Assembly (NCBI GenBank): GCA_035363255.1
Contig: DAOSES010000001.1
Location: forward strand, 1-64,000
Length of the DNA stretch: 64,000 bases
Direction: 5' to 3'
From: T3SED10-260 sp035363255
GTDB lineage: Bacteria; Caldisericota; Caldisericia; UBA6126
Shown: piece by piece, positions 16,536 through 25,517 of the stretch
How positions within the stretch are numbered: position 1 is the stretch's first letter
How the letters are laid out: every line of letters starts with the position of its first letter
Translations under genes and position numbers: made by a program
Notes under the pieces: model-generated
Database searches by the model: none
Told to the model about the DNA's origin: nothing
The model's input: the letters and a program-made list of their open reading frames with translations, nothing else

Positions 16536-16936
16536 TTCGTTGCCTCACCCTCTGCCTGGCTTGGATTGGGTCCAAGGTGCTTTTCGATTTCTTTAAACAA
16601 GGTTTCTATTTCAAAGGGTTTTTGGATATAGCCTTGAGCATTGCATTCCTCCACCTTGATGAGAGGGTTACCCCCCACTGAGGATGCAGAAAAGAAGACA
16701 ACGGGGATATGGTGCATTTCATCGTCTTTTTTTATTAACTGGCATAGCTCAAAACCAGTCATCCCAGGGAGATGAAGATCGAGTAATACCAGATCGGGCT
16801 TTTTTTCTTTGGCGAGTCTGAAACCCTCATCACAATCCGAGGCTGTGATAACCTCGTAGCCCTCGTATTTGAGTCGATACGCAGTCAAGGTCAGAATATC
16901 TACTTCATCGTCAATAATGAGGATCTGCTTTTTCAT
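16532..16936 (-). CDS. Single-domain response regulator (receiver only)
   Basis: CheY-like receiver of 134 residues. The acidic pocket is Asp9/Asp10, the phospho-acceptor is Asp53 (LLDLHLPG), the switch Ser is in FFSASS (about 83), and the conserved Lys is in QKPF (about 106). No DNA-binding or enzymatic output domain follows. It lies between two histidine kinase genes with 4-base overlaps on both sides. It could relay phosphate between the kinases or to an unlinked target, or act by protein contact. Confidence 0.88.
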   Translation of the reverse strand: MKKQILIIDDEVDILTLTAYRLKYEGYEVITASDCDEGFRLAKEKKPDLVLLDLHLPGMTGFELCQLIKKDDEMHHIPVVFFSASSVGGNPLIKVEECNAQGYIQKPFEIETLFKEIEKHLGPNPSQAEGEATK

Positions 16937-19059
16937 TCTTTTTCCTTTCCTTGTTCGAGCGGTAATACCACATAGAAAGTAGTGCCCTGCTCCCAGACAG
17001 ACTCAAGAAAGACCTTTCCACGGTGGCCCTGGACGATTTCTTTGGAAATTGCCAGACCCAAACCACTACTGCCTGAGGTTTTGAACTCAGGGGGAGCAAC
17101 TTGCACAAAGGTGGAAAACAATTTGTGTATGTCTTCTTTTTTGATACCAATACCTGTATCTGCAATAGAAATTTCGAGCTCCTTGCTGGATGAAAGTAAG
17201 CGTGTTTTGATAGTGACAGAACCTTTGATAGTAAACTTTAAGGCATTGTTGGCAATATTGATGAGCACGCGTGAAATTTTTTCTTTGTCCATATCAATTT
17301 CAGGAACAGCAGGATCAAGCTCGGTGATAAGCTGAATTCCCTTGCTTTCAGCAAGAGGACTGAGAGTTTCGATAGTATCTTTGATGCAATCTTCGATGCT
17401 GGCTTTTTCAAAACGGATTTCATAGCTGGCTTTTTTCATCTTTTGAAAATCGAGCACATCATTGATGAAGCGTGCCAAACGATTCGCATTACGCTTTCCA
17501 ATTTCCAATACCTCTCGCTGTTCCGGGGTTAGGGGACCAATAGCCGTATCAAGCACCAGCTTTAGACTGTTGTTGACAGAAGTAAGGGGAGTTCTGAGCT
17601 CATGGGCCACCATGCTGATAAATTCATCCTTGATAAGGTCAAGGTTTTTTTTGTCGGTAATGTCTCTGGCAACACCAGTGGTACCTTCGACTTTTCCATT
17701 TTCGTCAAAAATGGGGGCTTTGATGGTTTCTACCCAGTAAAGGGCGTTGTTTTTGTCGAGTTGTTCTTCGATGGTTTTTTGTTTGCCTGTTTGGATGACT
17801 TCCTGATCGTCCTGGGTGTATCGTTTTGCTAAATCCTCAGACCATAGCTCAAAATCGGTTTTTCCGATGATTTGGTGGTATGGGAGTTTGAAAGTATCTT
17901 TGAAGACTTTATTGACCGATATATAAGCCCCATGAGGATCTTTGAGCCATGCCATGAAGGGTAGGTTGTCGAGGAGGGCTTGTTGTCGCAATTGAAGGTT
18001 TTTAACTTTTTCTTCTCTTAGTTTGATTTCGCTAATATTGCGTATTTGGATCAGGGTTCCAAGTTCTTCTTTTCGATGATTTTTGAGAGGAAGACCTTCA
18101 ATTTCATACCAGAGTTTTTGGCTTTCTTCCATGCTGGATAAGATGATTTTTGTGGATGCGACCTGACTGAGCAGGTCATGGAAGGATTTTCCAAGGAAGT
18201 AAAGATCTTTTGGGCTTGATCCCATGAGTTCCCCTTGATATTGAATCAATTTTTCAGCTACAGGATTGAGAAGCAATAAGCGGTCTTCCAGGTCAAAAAC
18301 CAGGACCCCCTCTTTCATGCTTGAAAAAAGATATTCAAAAGCTATCGGCTTGAGGATCAGGAGTTGGTATTTAATAAAAACAAGGCTGAATATCAGGCAA
18401 GTGATAGCAAAACTGATGGGGGCAAAATCAATCCCCTGGATAGGGGTCAGATGAAAAACATAAATAATGTTTCCGGTCCAGGGAAAAAGCATAGCAATAA
18501 GAAGCCAGAAAATACGCTTTTTGTGAAGGGATCCGTGTAAAGCGTATTGTTTGAGGAGTAATACTATTCCGAGAATCATGCACCCATAGGCATAAAGAGC
18601 ATTCAACCAGAACAAAGGACCCTGATGATATTTGATTAAAGCCCAGGAAGTGCCTTCGATGCTCGAAAAATCAGTCCAAAACAAATGATGGTAGGAATTG
18701 CTAAAGACTGCAATAATCATGAGTAAGGGTAGCAGTAAAAGATATCTCCCCCAGGGATTGCTCCTCCAGTCTTGTTGTTGGGTGTAGTGATAGATAAAGA
18801 GAAAAAAGAGAGGAGCGATAGGAGCTATCCCCAGATAAGAAAACTGTGATAAGAGAATTTTGGTGGAAACTTCAAAGGGTAGAAGTTCAAGCCCTTGAAA
18901 GAAAGCCCAAAGGGTAAGAGCTATCAGGGTGAAAATAATGCAACTTCCCCCTGGATATTTTCGGTAGGGATGAATCACAAATATCAGAAAAAGTGACAAA
19001 CCACATGCAGTAAACATGATGGCAGAAAAAAAAGGTATCAACTCTATTACATTCACCAA
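16933..19059 (-). CDS. 7TM-sensor histidine kinase with two PAS domains
   Basis: Multidomain kinase of about 708 residues. Seven N-terminal transmembrane helices (about 5-235) match the HisKA_7TM sensor type, with a conserved GPLFWLNALYAYG segment. Two PAS domains follow; the second includes MAWLKDPHGAYISVN and GKTDFELW. The HisKA motif AHELRTP is near residue 480, then HATPase boxes ANNALKF, DTGIGI and GLGLAI. The start is uncertain: GTG 19065 lies only two bases after AGGAGG, so TTG 19059 (8-base spacing) or GTG 19056 fits better. A TATAAT -10 box lies at 19089-19084. It heads the kinase-receiver-kinase operon. Confidence 0.88.
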   Translation of the reverse strand: MVNVIELIPFFSAIMFTACGLSLFLIFVIHPYRKYPGGSCIIFTLIALTLWAFFQGLELLPFEVSTKILLSQFSYLGIAPIAPLFFLFIYHYTQQQDWRSNPWGRYLLLLPLLMIIAVFSNSYHHLFWTDFSSIEGTSWALIKYHQGPLFWLNALYAYGCMILGIVLLLKQYALHGSLHKKRIFWLLIAMLFPWTGNIIYVFHLTPIQGIDFAPISFAITCLIFSLVFIKYQLLILKPIAFEYLFSSMKEGVLVFDLEDRLLLLNPVAEKLIQYQGELMGSSPKDLYFLGKSFHDLLSQVASTKIILSSMEESQKLWYEIEGLPLKNHRKEELGTLIQIRNISEIKLREEKVKNLQLRQQALLDNLPFMAWLKDPHGAYISVNKVFKDTFKLPYHQIIGKTDFELWSEDLAKRYTQDDQEVIQTGKQKTIEEQLDKNNALYWVETIKAPIFDENGKVEGTTGVARDITDKKNLDLIKDEFISMVAHELRTPLTSVNNSLKLVLDTAIGPLTPEQREVLEIGKRNANRLARFINDVLDFQKMKKASYEIRFEKASIEDCIKDTIETLSPLAESKGIQLITELDPAVPEIDMDKEKISRVLINIANNALKFTIKGSVTIKTRLLSSSKELEISIADTGIGIKKEDIHKLFSTFVQVAPPEFKTSGSSGLGLAISKEIVQGHRGKVFLESVWEQGTTFYVVLPLEQGKEKE

Positions 19060-19117
19060 TTGCACTTCCTCCTACAAAGCACTATTATAATCGATTAAGG
19101 CGTGAAAAAGTAAAATA

Positions 19118-21475
19118 ATGAAAAAAAAAATAAAAAATACTTTAAAACTATCGGTAGTTGAACTTATCGGCTACCTTTTTCCCAGTGGATCCCTGGGTTT
19201 TGCGAGTACCAAAAATGCCCGATTGCTGGAAGGTGCCGAACTTCACCGCCAACTTCAAGGTCATAGCAAGGGCGTAGCAGAGGTACCTTTGCTCCGATGT
19301 GTCGAATTTGAAGATGCCATCATCACCTTTCATGGCAGAGCGGATCAAATTTATGAAGAAGATCAACACATCGTAATCAGAGAAATAAAAAGCACCTATA
19401 CTGCTCCTGAGCAGATATCCTCTGAGCTTATACAACGAGATTATCTGCAAGCTATTTCGTATGCTTTTTTAATGCTGGGAGAGCAAAAAAAACTGAGCTT
19501 CATCATTGAGCTTTGTTATATTCATCTGCCTGGCAAAGAACTTACTTTTGATCGAAAAAACTACGACGCTTCCATGATAGAGGAAATGGGCTATAAGTTG
19601 CTTGAATCCTGGTTGGAATGGAATCGTAAAGCCTGGGAATGGGAAAAATATCGAAACCAGTCGCTTGAAAAAGCTCAGTTTCCTTTTTCCACCCTTCGAA
19701 AAGGACAAAAGGATCTCATGGATCTGATCCAACAGAGCATTACAGATCATCATACTTTGTGGGTGGAAGCCCCCACAGGTATTGGTAAAACTATGGCTAC
19801 CCTTTATCCTTCAATACTTTCTTTGCAAAAGCAAAATCACAAAGTGTTTTATTTAAGCGCAAAAACCTCCCAACAAATGAATGTTGTTGAAGCGATCCAG
19901 TTTTTAAACCAACAAGGAGTCAAGCTCAGGAATATTCAACTCACTGCCAAAGAAAAACTATGCCTTCATAGTAGCACCACCTGCGATCCCTTGTCTTGTC
20001 CTTTTGCAGAGGCTTATTATGATCGTTTAATGGAAGCATTAAATGAACTTCTTCAGTTGGAAAACTTTAGTAGTAAGGAAGCCTGCAATATTGCAGAAAA
20101 ACATCGCTTGTGTCCCTTTGAATTTCTTTTGGATGCCTCTTTGTGGGCAGACCTAATCATCGGTGATTATAACTATTTCTACGATCCCCGAGTCTATCTC
20201 AAGCGCTATTGGAACAACAGCTCCTATCAAGCAGTGGTTTTGGTGGATGAGGCTCACAATTTAGTGGATCGCTCGCGAGAAATGTATTCTTCTGTCTTGA
20301 GTAAAAAAGAGCTTGTGAGAGGCATGAGAAACCTCAAAAGAAAAGCTCCGGATCTATACGATGCTTTGAAGCAAATACAGACCTACCTGAGCGAAAAGGA
20401 AGAGGAAATGGAAGATCTGAGCGAAGAAAACGAAGAGGTGGAAGAGCGATTTCCGGAAGCCTTGGAAATCCTCTTGGAAGATGCCCAGGATGCCTTCAAC
20501 AAGCTTGCGCTTCGTAGTTCCAAAATCTCTTTGCCACATGCCACTGTTACACTCTATTTTGAGATCAGTTTTATCTTGAAACTTTTAGGTCTGTATGATG
20601 ATCGATTTTTTACCCTTTGGAGCAAATACCACAAAGACATTTCATTGAAAATTGCCTGTATCAATCCTTCTGCCATGCTCAGGGAATGCAATCAGAAATG
20701 CAATGCTCTCATCTTCTTTTCTGCCTCTCTTCGCCCTTTAAATTACTACAAAGAGGCATTGGGTGGAGATAGGGAAGATCCTGAAGTCACCCTTTCCTCG
20801 CCCTTTCCCCGAGAAAACCTACTCAGTATGGTAGATCTTTCCATATCCACTCGCTGGAAAAACAGAAGTCAATCGCTCAAACCTATTAAAACTCTGATTG
20901 AAAACGCAATCGCTGTTAAAAAGGGAAAATATATAGCTTACTTCCCTTCCTATCAGTATATGAATGATTTTACTGCCCAGCTTCCTTCTGAGCTTCCCTT
21001 TGATCTCTTGATTCAGAAAACAGGTATGAACGAAAAGGAGAAGAAGCTCTATCTCTCTGCGTTTGAAAATGAAAGTGAACGAAGTTTGCTGGCTCTGGCT
21101 GTTTTAGGAGGGTCTTTTGCTGAAGGGATTGATCTAATGGGTGAAAAACTACATGGAGTCATCATCGTTGGGGTAGGTTTGCCTAAAATTGGATTGGAAA
21201 GAGAATTGATACGTAAATATTACCAGGAAAACCTCAACAAGGGGTATGAATATGCCTATCTATATCCAGGCTTGAACAAAGTCATGCAAGCAGGGGGGAG
21301 AGTCATTCGGTCCGAGCATGACCGTGGTTTTATTTTGCTTTTGGAAGATCGCTACGCCACGTCCTCCTACCAAAAACATATTCCAGATCACTGGAAGCCC
21401 CTACAACAAATCAGAAACAAAGAACACCTTCAGGAGCTACTTAGCTCTTTCTGGGCTTCGTCTGATAGCTTATAA
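19118..21475 (+). CDS. PD-(D/E)XK nuclease fused to XPD/DinG-like Fe-S helicase
   Basis: 785-residue fusion. The N-terminal part has a RecB/Cas4-like nuclease core with GRADQI, then REIKST about 12 residues later (Asp and E-x-K motif; around 75-95). The helicase part has Walker A APTGIGKT, four cysteines between about 285 and 345 spaced as in the XPD/DinG 4Fe-4S cluster domain, a DEAH box (VLVDEAHN) and motif VI QAGGRVIRSEHDRG. It is expected to unwind DNA 5'-to-3' and possibly cleave flaps or displaced strands in repair. The ribosome binding site is weak. Its end overlaps queA by six bases. Confidence 0.85.
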   Translation: MKKKIKNTLKLSVVELIGYLFPSGSLGFASTKNARLLEGAELHRQLQGHSKGVAEVPLLRCVEFEDAIITFHGRADQIYEEDQHIVIREIKSTYTAPEQISSELIQRDYLQAISYAFLMLGEQKKLSFIIELCYIHLPGKELTFDRKNYDASMIEEMGYKLLESWLEWNRKAWEWEKYRNQSLEKAQFPFSTLRKGQKDLMDLIQQSITDHHTLWVEAPTGIGKTMATLYPSILSLQKQNHKVFYLSAKTSQQMNVVEAIQFLNQQGVKLRNIQLTAKEKLCLHSSTTCDPLSCPFAEAYYDRLMEALNELLQLENFSSKEACNIAEKHRLCPFEFLLDASLWADLIIGDYNYFYDPRVYLKRYWNNSSYQAVVLVDEAHNLVDRSREMYSSVLSKKELVRGMRNLKRKAPDLYDALKQIQTYLSEKEEEMEDLSEENEEVEERFPEALEILLEDAQDAFNKLALRSSKISLPHATVTLYFEISFILKLLGLYDDRFFTLWSKYHKDISLKIACINPSAMLRECNQKCNALIFFSASLRPLNYYKEALGGDREDPEVTLSSPFPRENLLSMVDLSISTRWKNRSQSLKPIKTLIENAIAVKKGKYIAYFPSYQYMNDFTAQLPSELPFDLLIQKTGMNEKEKKLYLSAFENESERSLLALAVLGGSFAEGIDLMGEKLHGVIIVGVGLPKIGLERELIRKYYQENLNKGYEYAYLYPGLNKVMQAGGRVIRSEHDRGFILLLEDRYATSSYQKHIPDHWKPLQQIRNKEHLQELLSSFWASSDSL

Positions 21476-22501
21476 GAGGATCATGGCATCTCCGAAACTA
21501 TAAAAACGATAAGCTTCGTTGATGGCTTCTTGATAGGCCTCCAGAACCTTTTCTCGGGTATAAAACGCACTCACGAGCATAATCAATGTGGATCCCGGAA
21601 GATGAAAGTTGGTCACCAGACTATCCACGACCTGGTACTGATAGGGAGGACGTATAAACAAACGCGTAGAGCCCTCTCCTGCCTCCACTCTTCCATCTCT
21701 TGCCAAACTTTCGAGGGTACGGGTAACCGTAGTACCCACCGCTATACAACGCCCGCCCTGCTTTCTTCGTTGGTTGATTTCCTGAGCAAGCTCGGGGCTA
21801 AGCTGGTAAAACTCTTCATCCATGCAATGCTCTTCGAGGTTTTCCACTTTCACGGGCTTGAAGGTGCCTGGCCCAATATGTAAAGTGAGATAGGAGACTG
21901 CAGTGCCCTTGGCTTCTATGTTTTGTAAAAGTTCTGAAGTAAAATGCAGGCCAGCAGTAGGAGCAGCCACCGAGCCGTCTTTTTTGGCATAGACGGTTTG
22001 ATAATAGTCTTTCCATTGGTCGGGATCGGAGTGGATATAGGGAGGGAGAGGAGTTTTTCCAAACTTTTCGAGCACTGATAAGAAGTGTTCGTTTTCTGTC
22101 CACTCAAAATCTATCAGACGCTCTCCCTGGGGAAGGATTTCGTGCACTTTTGCCTTCAAAGCAGAAGAAGGATGGATGAATTCTGAGCCTACCTGGGCTT
22201 TTTTGCCAGGAGAAACATAGCAAATCCACCTTTTGTCGGTCTGAGGTCGGATGAGTAAAATTTCTATTTTGCTTTGGCTATCGGGTCGAATGAGCCACAA
22301 TCGGGCAGGAATCACTCGGGTATCATTGAGCACCAGTATATCTTCAGGGTGAAGGTACTCAGCAATGTCTGCAAACTGTCGATGCATGATCTGCCCTGAG
22401 GATCGATTGATCACCATGAGTCTTGCTTCTTCTCGTTTGATTTTTGGTTCCTGGGCAATGAGTTCGGGGGGAAGGTCAAAAACAAAATCAGCTGTTTTCA
22501 T
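21470..22501 (-). CDS. queA: S-adenosylmethionine:tRNA ribosyltransferase-isomerase
   Basis: Transfers and isomerises the ribosyl part of S-adenosylmethionine onto 7-aminomethyl-7-deazaguanine at tRNA position 34, giving epoxyqueuosine. 343 residues, the normal family length. It starts with FDLPPELIAQEP and contains LVLNDTRVIPARL, AAPTAGLHFT, LHIGPGTFKPV and TNFHLPGSTLIMLVSAF, all signatures of QueA. It is the last gene of a minus-strand cluster and overlaps the stop of the transglutaminase-like gene by 14 bases. Confidence 0.96.
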   Translation of the reverse strand: MKTADFVFDLPPELIAQEPKIKREEARLMVINRSSGQIMHRQFADIAEYLHPEDILVLNDTRVIPARLWLIRPDSQSKIEILLIRPQTDKRWICYVSPGKKAQVGSEFIHPSSALKAKVHEILPQGERLIDFEWTENEHFLSVLEKFGKTPLPPYIHSDPDQWKDYYQTVYAKKDGSVAAPTAGLHFTSELLQNIEAKGTAVSYLTLHIGPGTFKPVKVENLEEHCMDEEFYQLSPELAQEINQRRKQGGRCIAVGTTVTRTLESLARDGRVEAGEGSTRLFIRPPYQYQVVDSLVTNFHLPGSTLIMLVSAFYTREKVLEAYQEAINEAYRFYSFGDAMILL

Positions 22502-25500
22502 GTGTTGACTCGCCAGGGAAAATCAGACTAAAGTTTAAATCGTAAAAGACAGAAGTACGAAACTGAGGGTTGTGAACTAAAATTTTCAAAGGAGCTTTGA
22601 GATGGTCAGGCACTTCGATGATAATCTTACTATCTTCATTTAGTTCGTACCATTCCCCCTGCGCTGGATTTTTACCCTTCAGCAGTGTGTCCATATTGGC
22701 TTGATCACTCACAAATAGTTTGAGCTTTCCAAATCGTTGTGTCCAAAATTCAAAATGCTTCATTATTATCAAGTTATTATCATTCCAGGGGATGTTCTTT
22801 TGAAAAAACCATTTCATATTCAATTCTACTTGCAGGGATGTGACTGGACGATAACTCAAAAGGACTGATTCTGACTCCTGAGTGTATTCACTCTCTACAT
22901 CGAAGAGATAGCTGATACAATCTAATGAAATAAGTACTTTGTTGTGGTGGTCGAGCACAGGCGGAGACTCAAAAACTATCTTTTTTCCATTAGATAGTCT
23001 TATGCTGTCTTTTCCCAAATATGCTTCGATGTAAAAAAACTCTTTGCTGAATACGACCAGATGCCTTTGAACGTGAGTGCTCAAGTTGGCATTGACAAAC
23101 TGAGCAAAGATTTCGCCTTCGATATAGTCTGTTTGACCAATTTTGATTACTTTGACTCGTTTTTCAATCCTGGGAAGCTCCTGGTCCACAAAGGATACGC
23201 TTTGGTCTCTGCCTTCAAAAAGGGAGGGCTGAACCGCAGGAATAGTTAATGAAATCGATTCTGGTGGTGATTCATTTTTTAGAGGAAGGAAGCGAGACAA
23301 AGATCCAATTTTCGAAATAACATGTAGCGTATAATTTTGAGGGGCAACATTTTTGATGATACCTACTCCCCTTGAATCGGTGTAGGTAACAGCAGTAAGA
23401 TTTGGAATATCCCAATTCCGTTCTTCCATGGGCCAATGGCTTGCCAGAATGATCTGAACACCATCAAGAGGATCTCCATTGAGATCAAATATCTTGAAGC
23501 TTAGATCGCTTAATTTTTCTAATGAAGAATACTTGAGTGGAGCTTGACGACTTCGGCCGAAAATGCTTTCACTGTCCGTAACCATAGGCCAACTTAGGGT
23601 TCGATCCTTCCATAAACGACTATATACTAAAGAGTCATCAAAGTATTCTTTCCAAACACTCAAATCAGTGCTCTCGCCTGAAGAAGCATCAACATGATGC
23701 CATTCATCAGCCCAAAAATTGTTGAACTGATGATCTTCACCCAAAGCTGTTACGATAATAACTGGAATATTCATCGCCCTTGCCGCAGCTTGGTATATGG
23801 TGGCCCATTCTGCACACCAGATTCCAGCTTCAGGATTTTGAAGATTTTTATAGACGTGATACCACCCTGCTGGCTTGTTTCCTGGACGCCATACTCCTCC
23901 AATATCTTGTTTTAACCACTGGAGCGTCAGATAGGCAGCTTCATAGAGGGTTTTTGCTCCGCTGACTCTTTCAAACAAACTTACTCCATAGGTTTTGTTG
24001 TCTGGAAGATAAGAGCGATAAAAATGACCTGCATACATGCGGAAAGTTACTTCTGGTTGAACCAAGCTTCGACTGGGCATGACCAGATTGTGATAATATA
24101 TCCTTTTTGGCATTTCCTTCCAACCCTCATCGCTAGAGTAGTTGAGAGTTGTCCAGTCGTCTTGTTCAGATATTTTCACATAGCTGACTCTTTCGCACAT
24201 CGCATAAATATTTTTTACGTTTTCAACCAAAACCTCCAACTGCTTGAATTCAATAAAGGCCAAAAGATCGGAGGTTTGGAAACTGCTGATACAATACACC
24301 ACTTCATCCAGATATGGTTTTTCAAGATCCAGGATAAACTTGGCACATTCTTCGATCTCTTGTGTATGATGCCCAGTAGCATACAATATGCTACCAGCCC
24401 GATGATAGCCCACTCCTTCCAATTCTTTGTTCAAACCCTCACCATAAGGAGGGGAAAAGATCATCCAGGAGTCTTGCTCGGAGTTCCCCTTGTTGAGAAA
24501 ATACATCACAGGATCAGGAGGACACAGGTAAAGAAAATCGGTCAAACCATCCTGGTTGAGATCAATATAGGTCATGGCATTGGCATAAGTAATTGGAACT
24601 TTGGCAATTAGAGTGTTAGATTGTATTTTTTTAGAGTCACCAGTAATAATGTAGATCGCAAATTCCCCTTCCCAGCCACTCACTATAAGAAGTAAATTTT
24701 TGTCAGGAAGCTGGCGTATCACTGGACTCGCCTGACTGCTTACAAAAACTTCTTCCCTTGGGAAATAGTTTTCTCTTTTTTTCCATTTTCCCTCTTCAAA
24801 ACAAAGCATGGATAGTGATCCGTCTTTATTTCCAAGGATTAAACATGCCTGTTTGTCCCAGTGAAATGCATCCATTTTCCAGGAATAAGTTGTTCCTGGT
24901 TCAAAATAAACTTCTGTTGGAGCTTCGAATTGGAGTTGATCGGACTTTGATATGTTTTTCGAAAAGAATATCTTACCATCCAGGGATAGAAAAAGATCGC
25001 TGAGTCCGTTCTGATCTATATCAAGAAGAGTAATGTAAGTAGCACTCTTGGTGGATATAGGCAAAGGGAAGCTAAGCTTAAGTTTTAAATGACTTTTTCC
25101 TGGTATTTTGGTCATTTTATAATATAGAAGGGTGCCTTCTCCGTCGCTAACCAAAAGATCATCTACTCCATCTCCGTTTAGATCACCAGCGCTGAAAGAG
25201 ATATTATGTCCTTTTTGAATGAGATCATAATCCATTGCACGAAACTGTGAGTGCAAACCCAATTTTAACCAGTCAGGGCTTGCATCTACTGCTTCTTTTG
25301 CCTTGGAGGGCAAAGACAAATCAAGCACATGGGATTTTTCCAGATACCCCCCCTGAGTCACTCCCCAAAGGTCAAACTCGCTGGGATTCACCAGGTTGAT
25401 TTTTCCAGGAAAACTTCTTTCAGGAGATCTTGCGGCATACGAGGATACAAAAAAGAAAAATAAAAAAATCAATGCTAAAGCTAAGAGTTTTTTTAAGTTT

Positions 25501-25517
25501 GTCGCAAGAGTTTTCAT
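22488..25517 (-). CDS. Secreted transglutaminase-like protein with VCBS/FG-GAP-type repeats
   Basis: Large exported protein of 1009 residues. The start at 25517 follows GGGG and overlaps the rarA stop by four bases. A signal peptide (about 1-30) is followed by FG-GAP/VCBS-type blades with calcium-loop-like motifs (DLNGDGVDD, DIDQNGLSD, DLNQDGLTD). The central domain has a transglutaminase-like catalytic set: Cys568 in GIWCAEWAT, His596 in EDHQF and Asp610 in WHHVDAS. C-terminal beta-rich regions carry a DLNGDPLDGVQI strand and a TYTDSRGVG turn like those in carboxypeptidase-regulatory folds. Activity could be protein crosslinking or peptide cleavage at the cell surface. Target unknown. Confidence 0.75.
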   Translation of the reverse strand: MKTLATNLKKLLALALIFLFFFFVSSYAARSPERSFPGKINLVNPSEFDLWGVTQGGYLEKSHVLDLSLPSKAKEAVDASPDWLKLGLHSQFRAMDYDLIQKGHNISFSAGDLNGDGVDDLLVSDGEGTLLYYKMTKIPGKSHLKLKLSFPLPISTKSATYITLLDIDQNGLSDLFLSLDGKIFFSKNISKSDQLQFEAPTEVYFEPGTTYSWKMDAFHWDKQACLILGNKDGSLSMLCFEEGKWKKRENYFPREEVFVSSQASPVIRQLPDKNLLLIVSGWEGEFAIYIITGDSKKIQSNTLIAKVPITYANAMTYIDLNQDGLTDFLYLCPPDPVMYFLNKGNSEQDSWMIFSPPYGEGLNKELEGVGYHRAGSILYATGHHTQEIEECAKFILDLEKPYLDEVVYCISSFQTSDLLAFIEFKQLEVLVENVKNIYAMCERVSYVKISEQDDWTTLNYSSDEGWKEMPKRIYYHNLVMPSRSLVQPEVTFRMYAGHFYRSYLPDNKTYGVSLFERVSGAKTLYEAAYLTLQWLKQDIGGVWRPGNKPAGWYHVYKNLQNPEAGIWCAEWATIYQAAARAMNIPVIIVTALGEDHQFNNFWADEWHHVDASSGESTDLSVWKEYFDDSLVYSRLWKDRTLSWPMVTDSESIFGRSRQAPLKYSSLEKLSDLSFKIFDLNGDPLDGVQIILASHWPMEERNWDIPNLTAVTYTDSRGVGIIKNVAPQNYTLHVISKIGSLSRFLPLKNESPPESISLTIPAVQPSLFEGRDQSVSFVDQELPRIEKRVKVIKIGQTDYIEGEIFAQFVNANLSTHVQRHLVVFSKEFFYIEAYLGKDSIRLSNGKKIVFESPPVLDHHNKVLISLDCISYLFDVESEYTQESESVLLSYRPVTSLQVELNMKWFFQKNIPWNDNNLIIMKHFEFWTQRFGKLKLFVSDQANMDTLLKGKNPAQGEWYELNEDSKIIIEVPDHLKAPLKILVHNPQFRTSVFYDLNFSLIFPGESTHENS

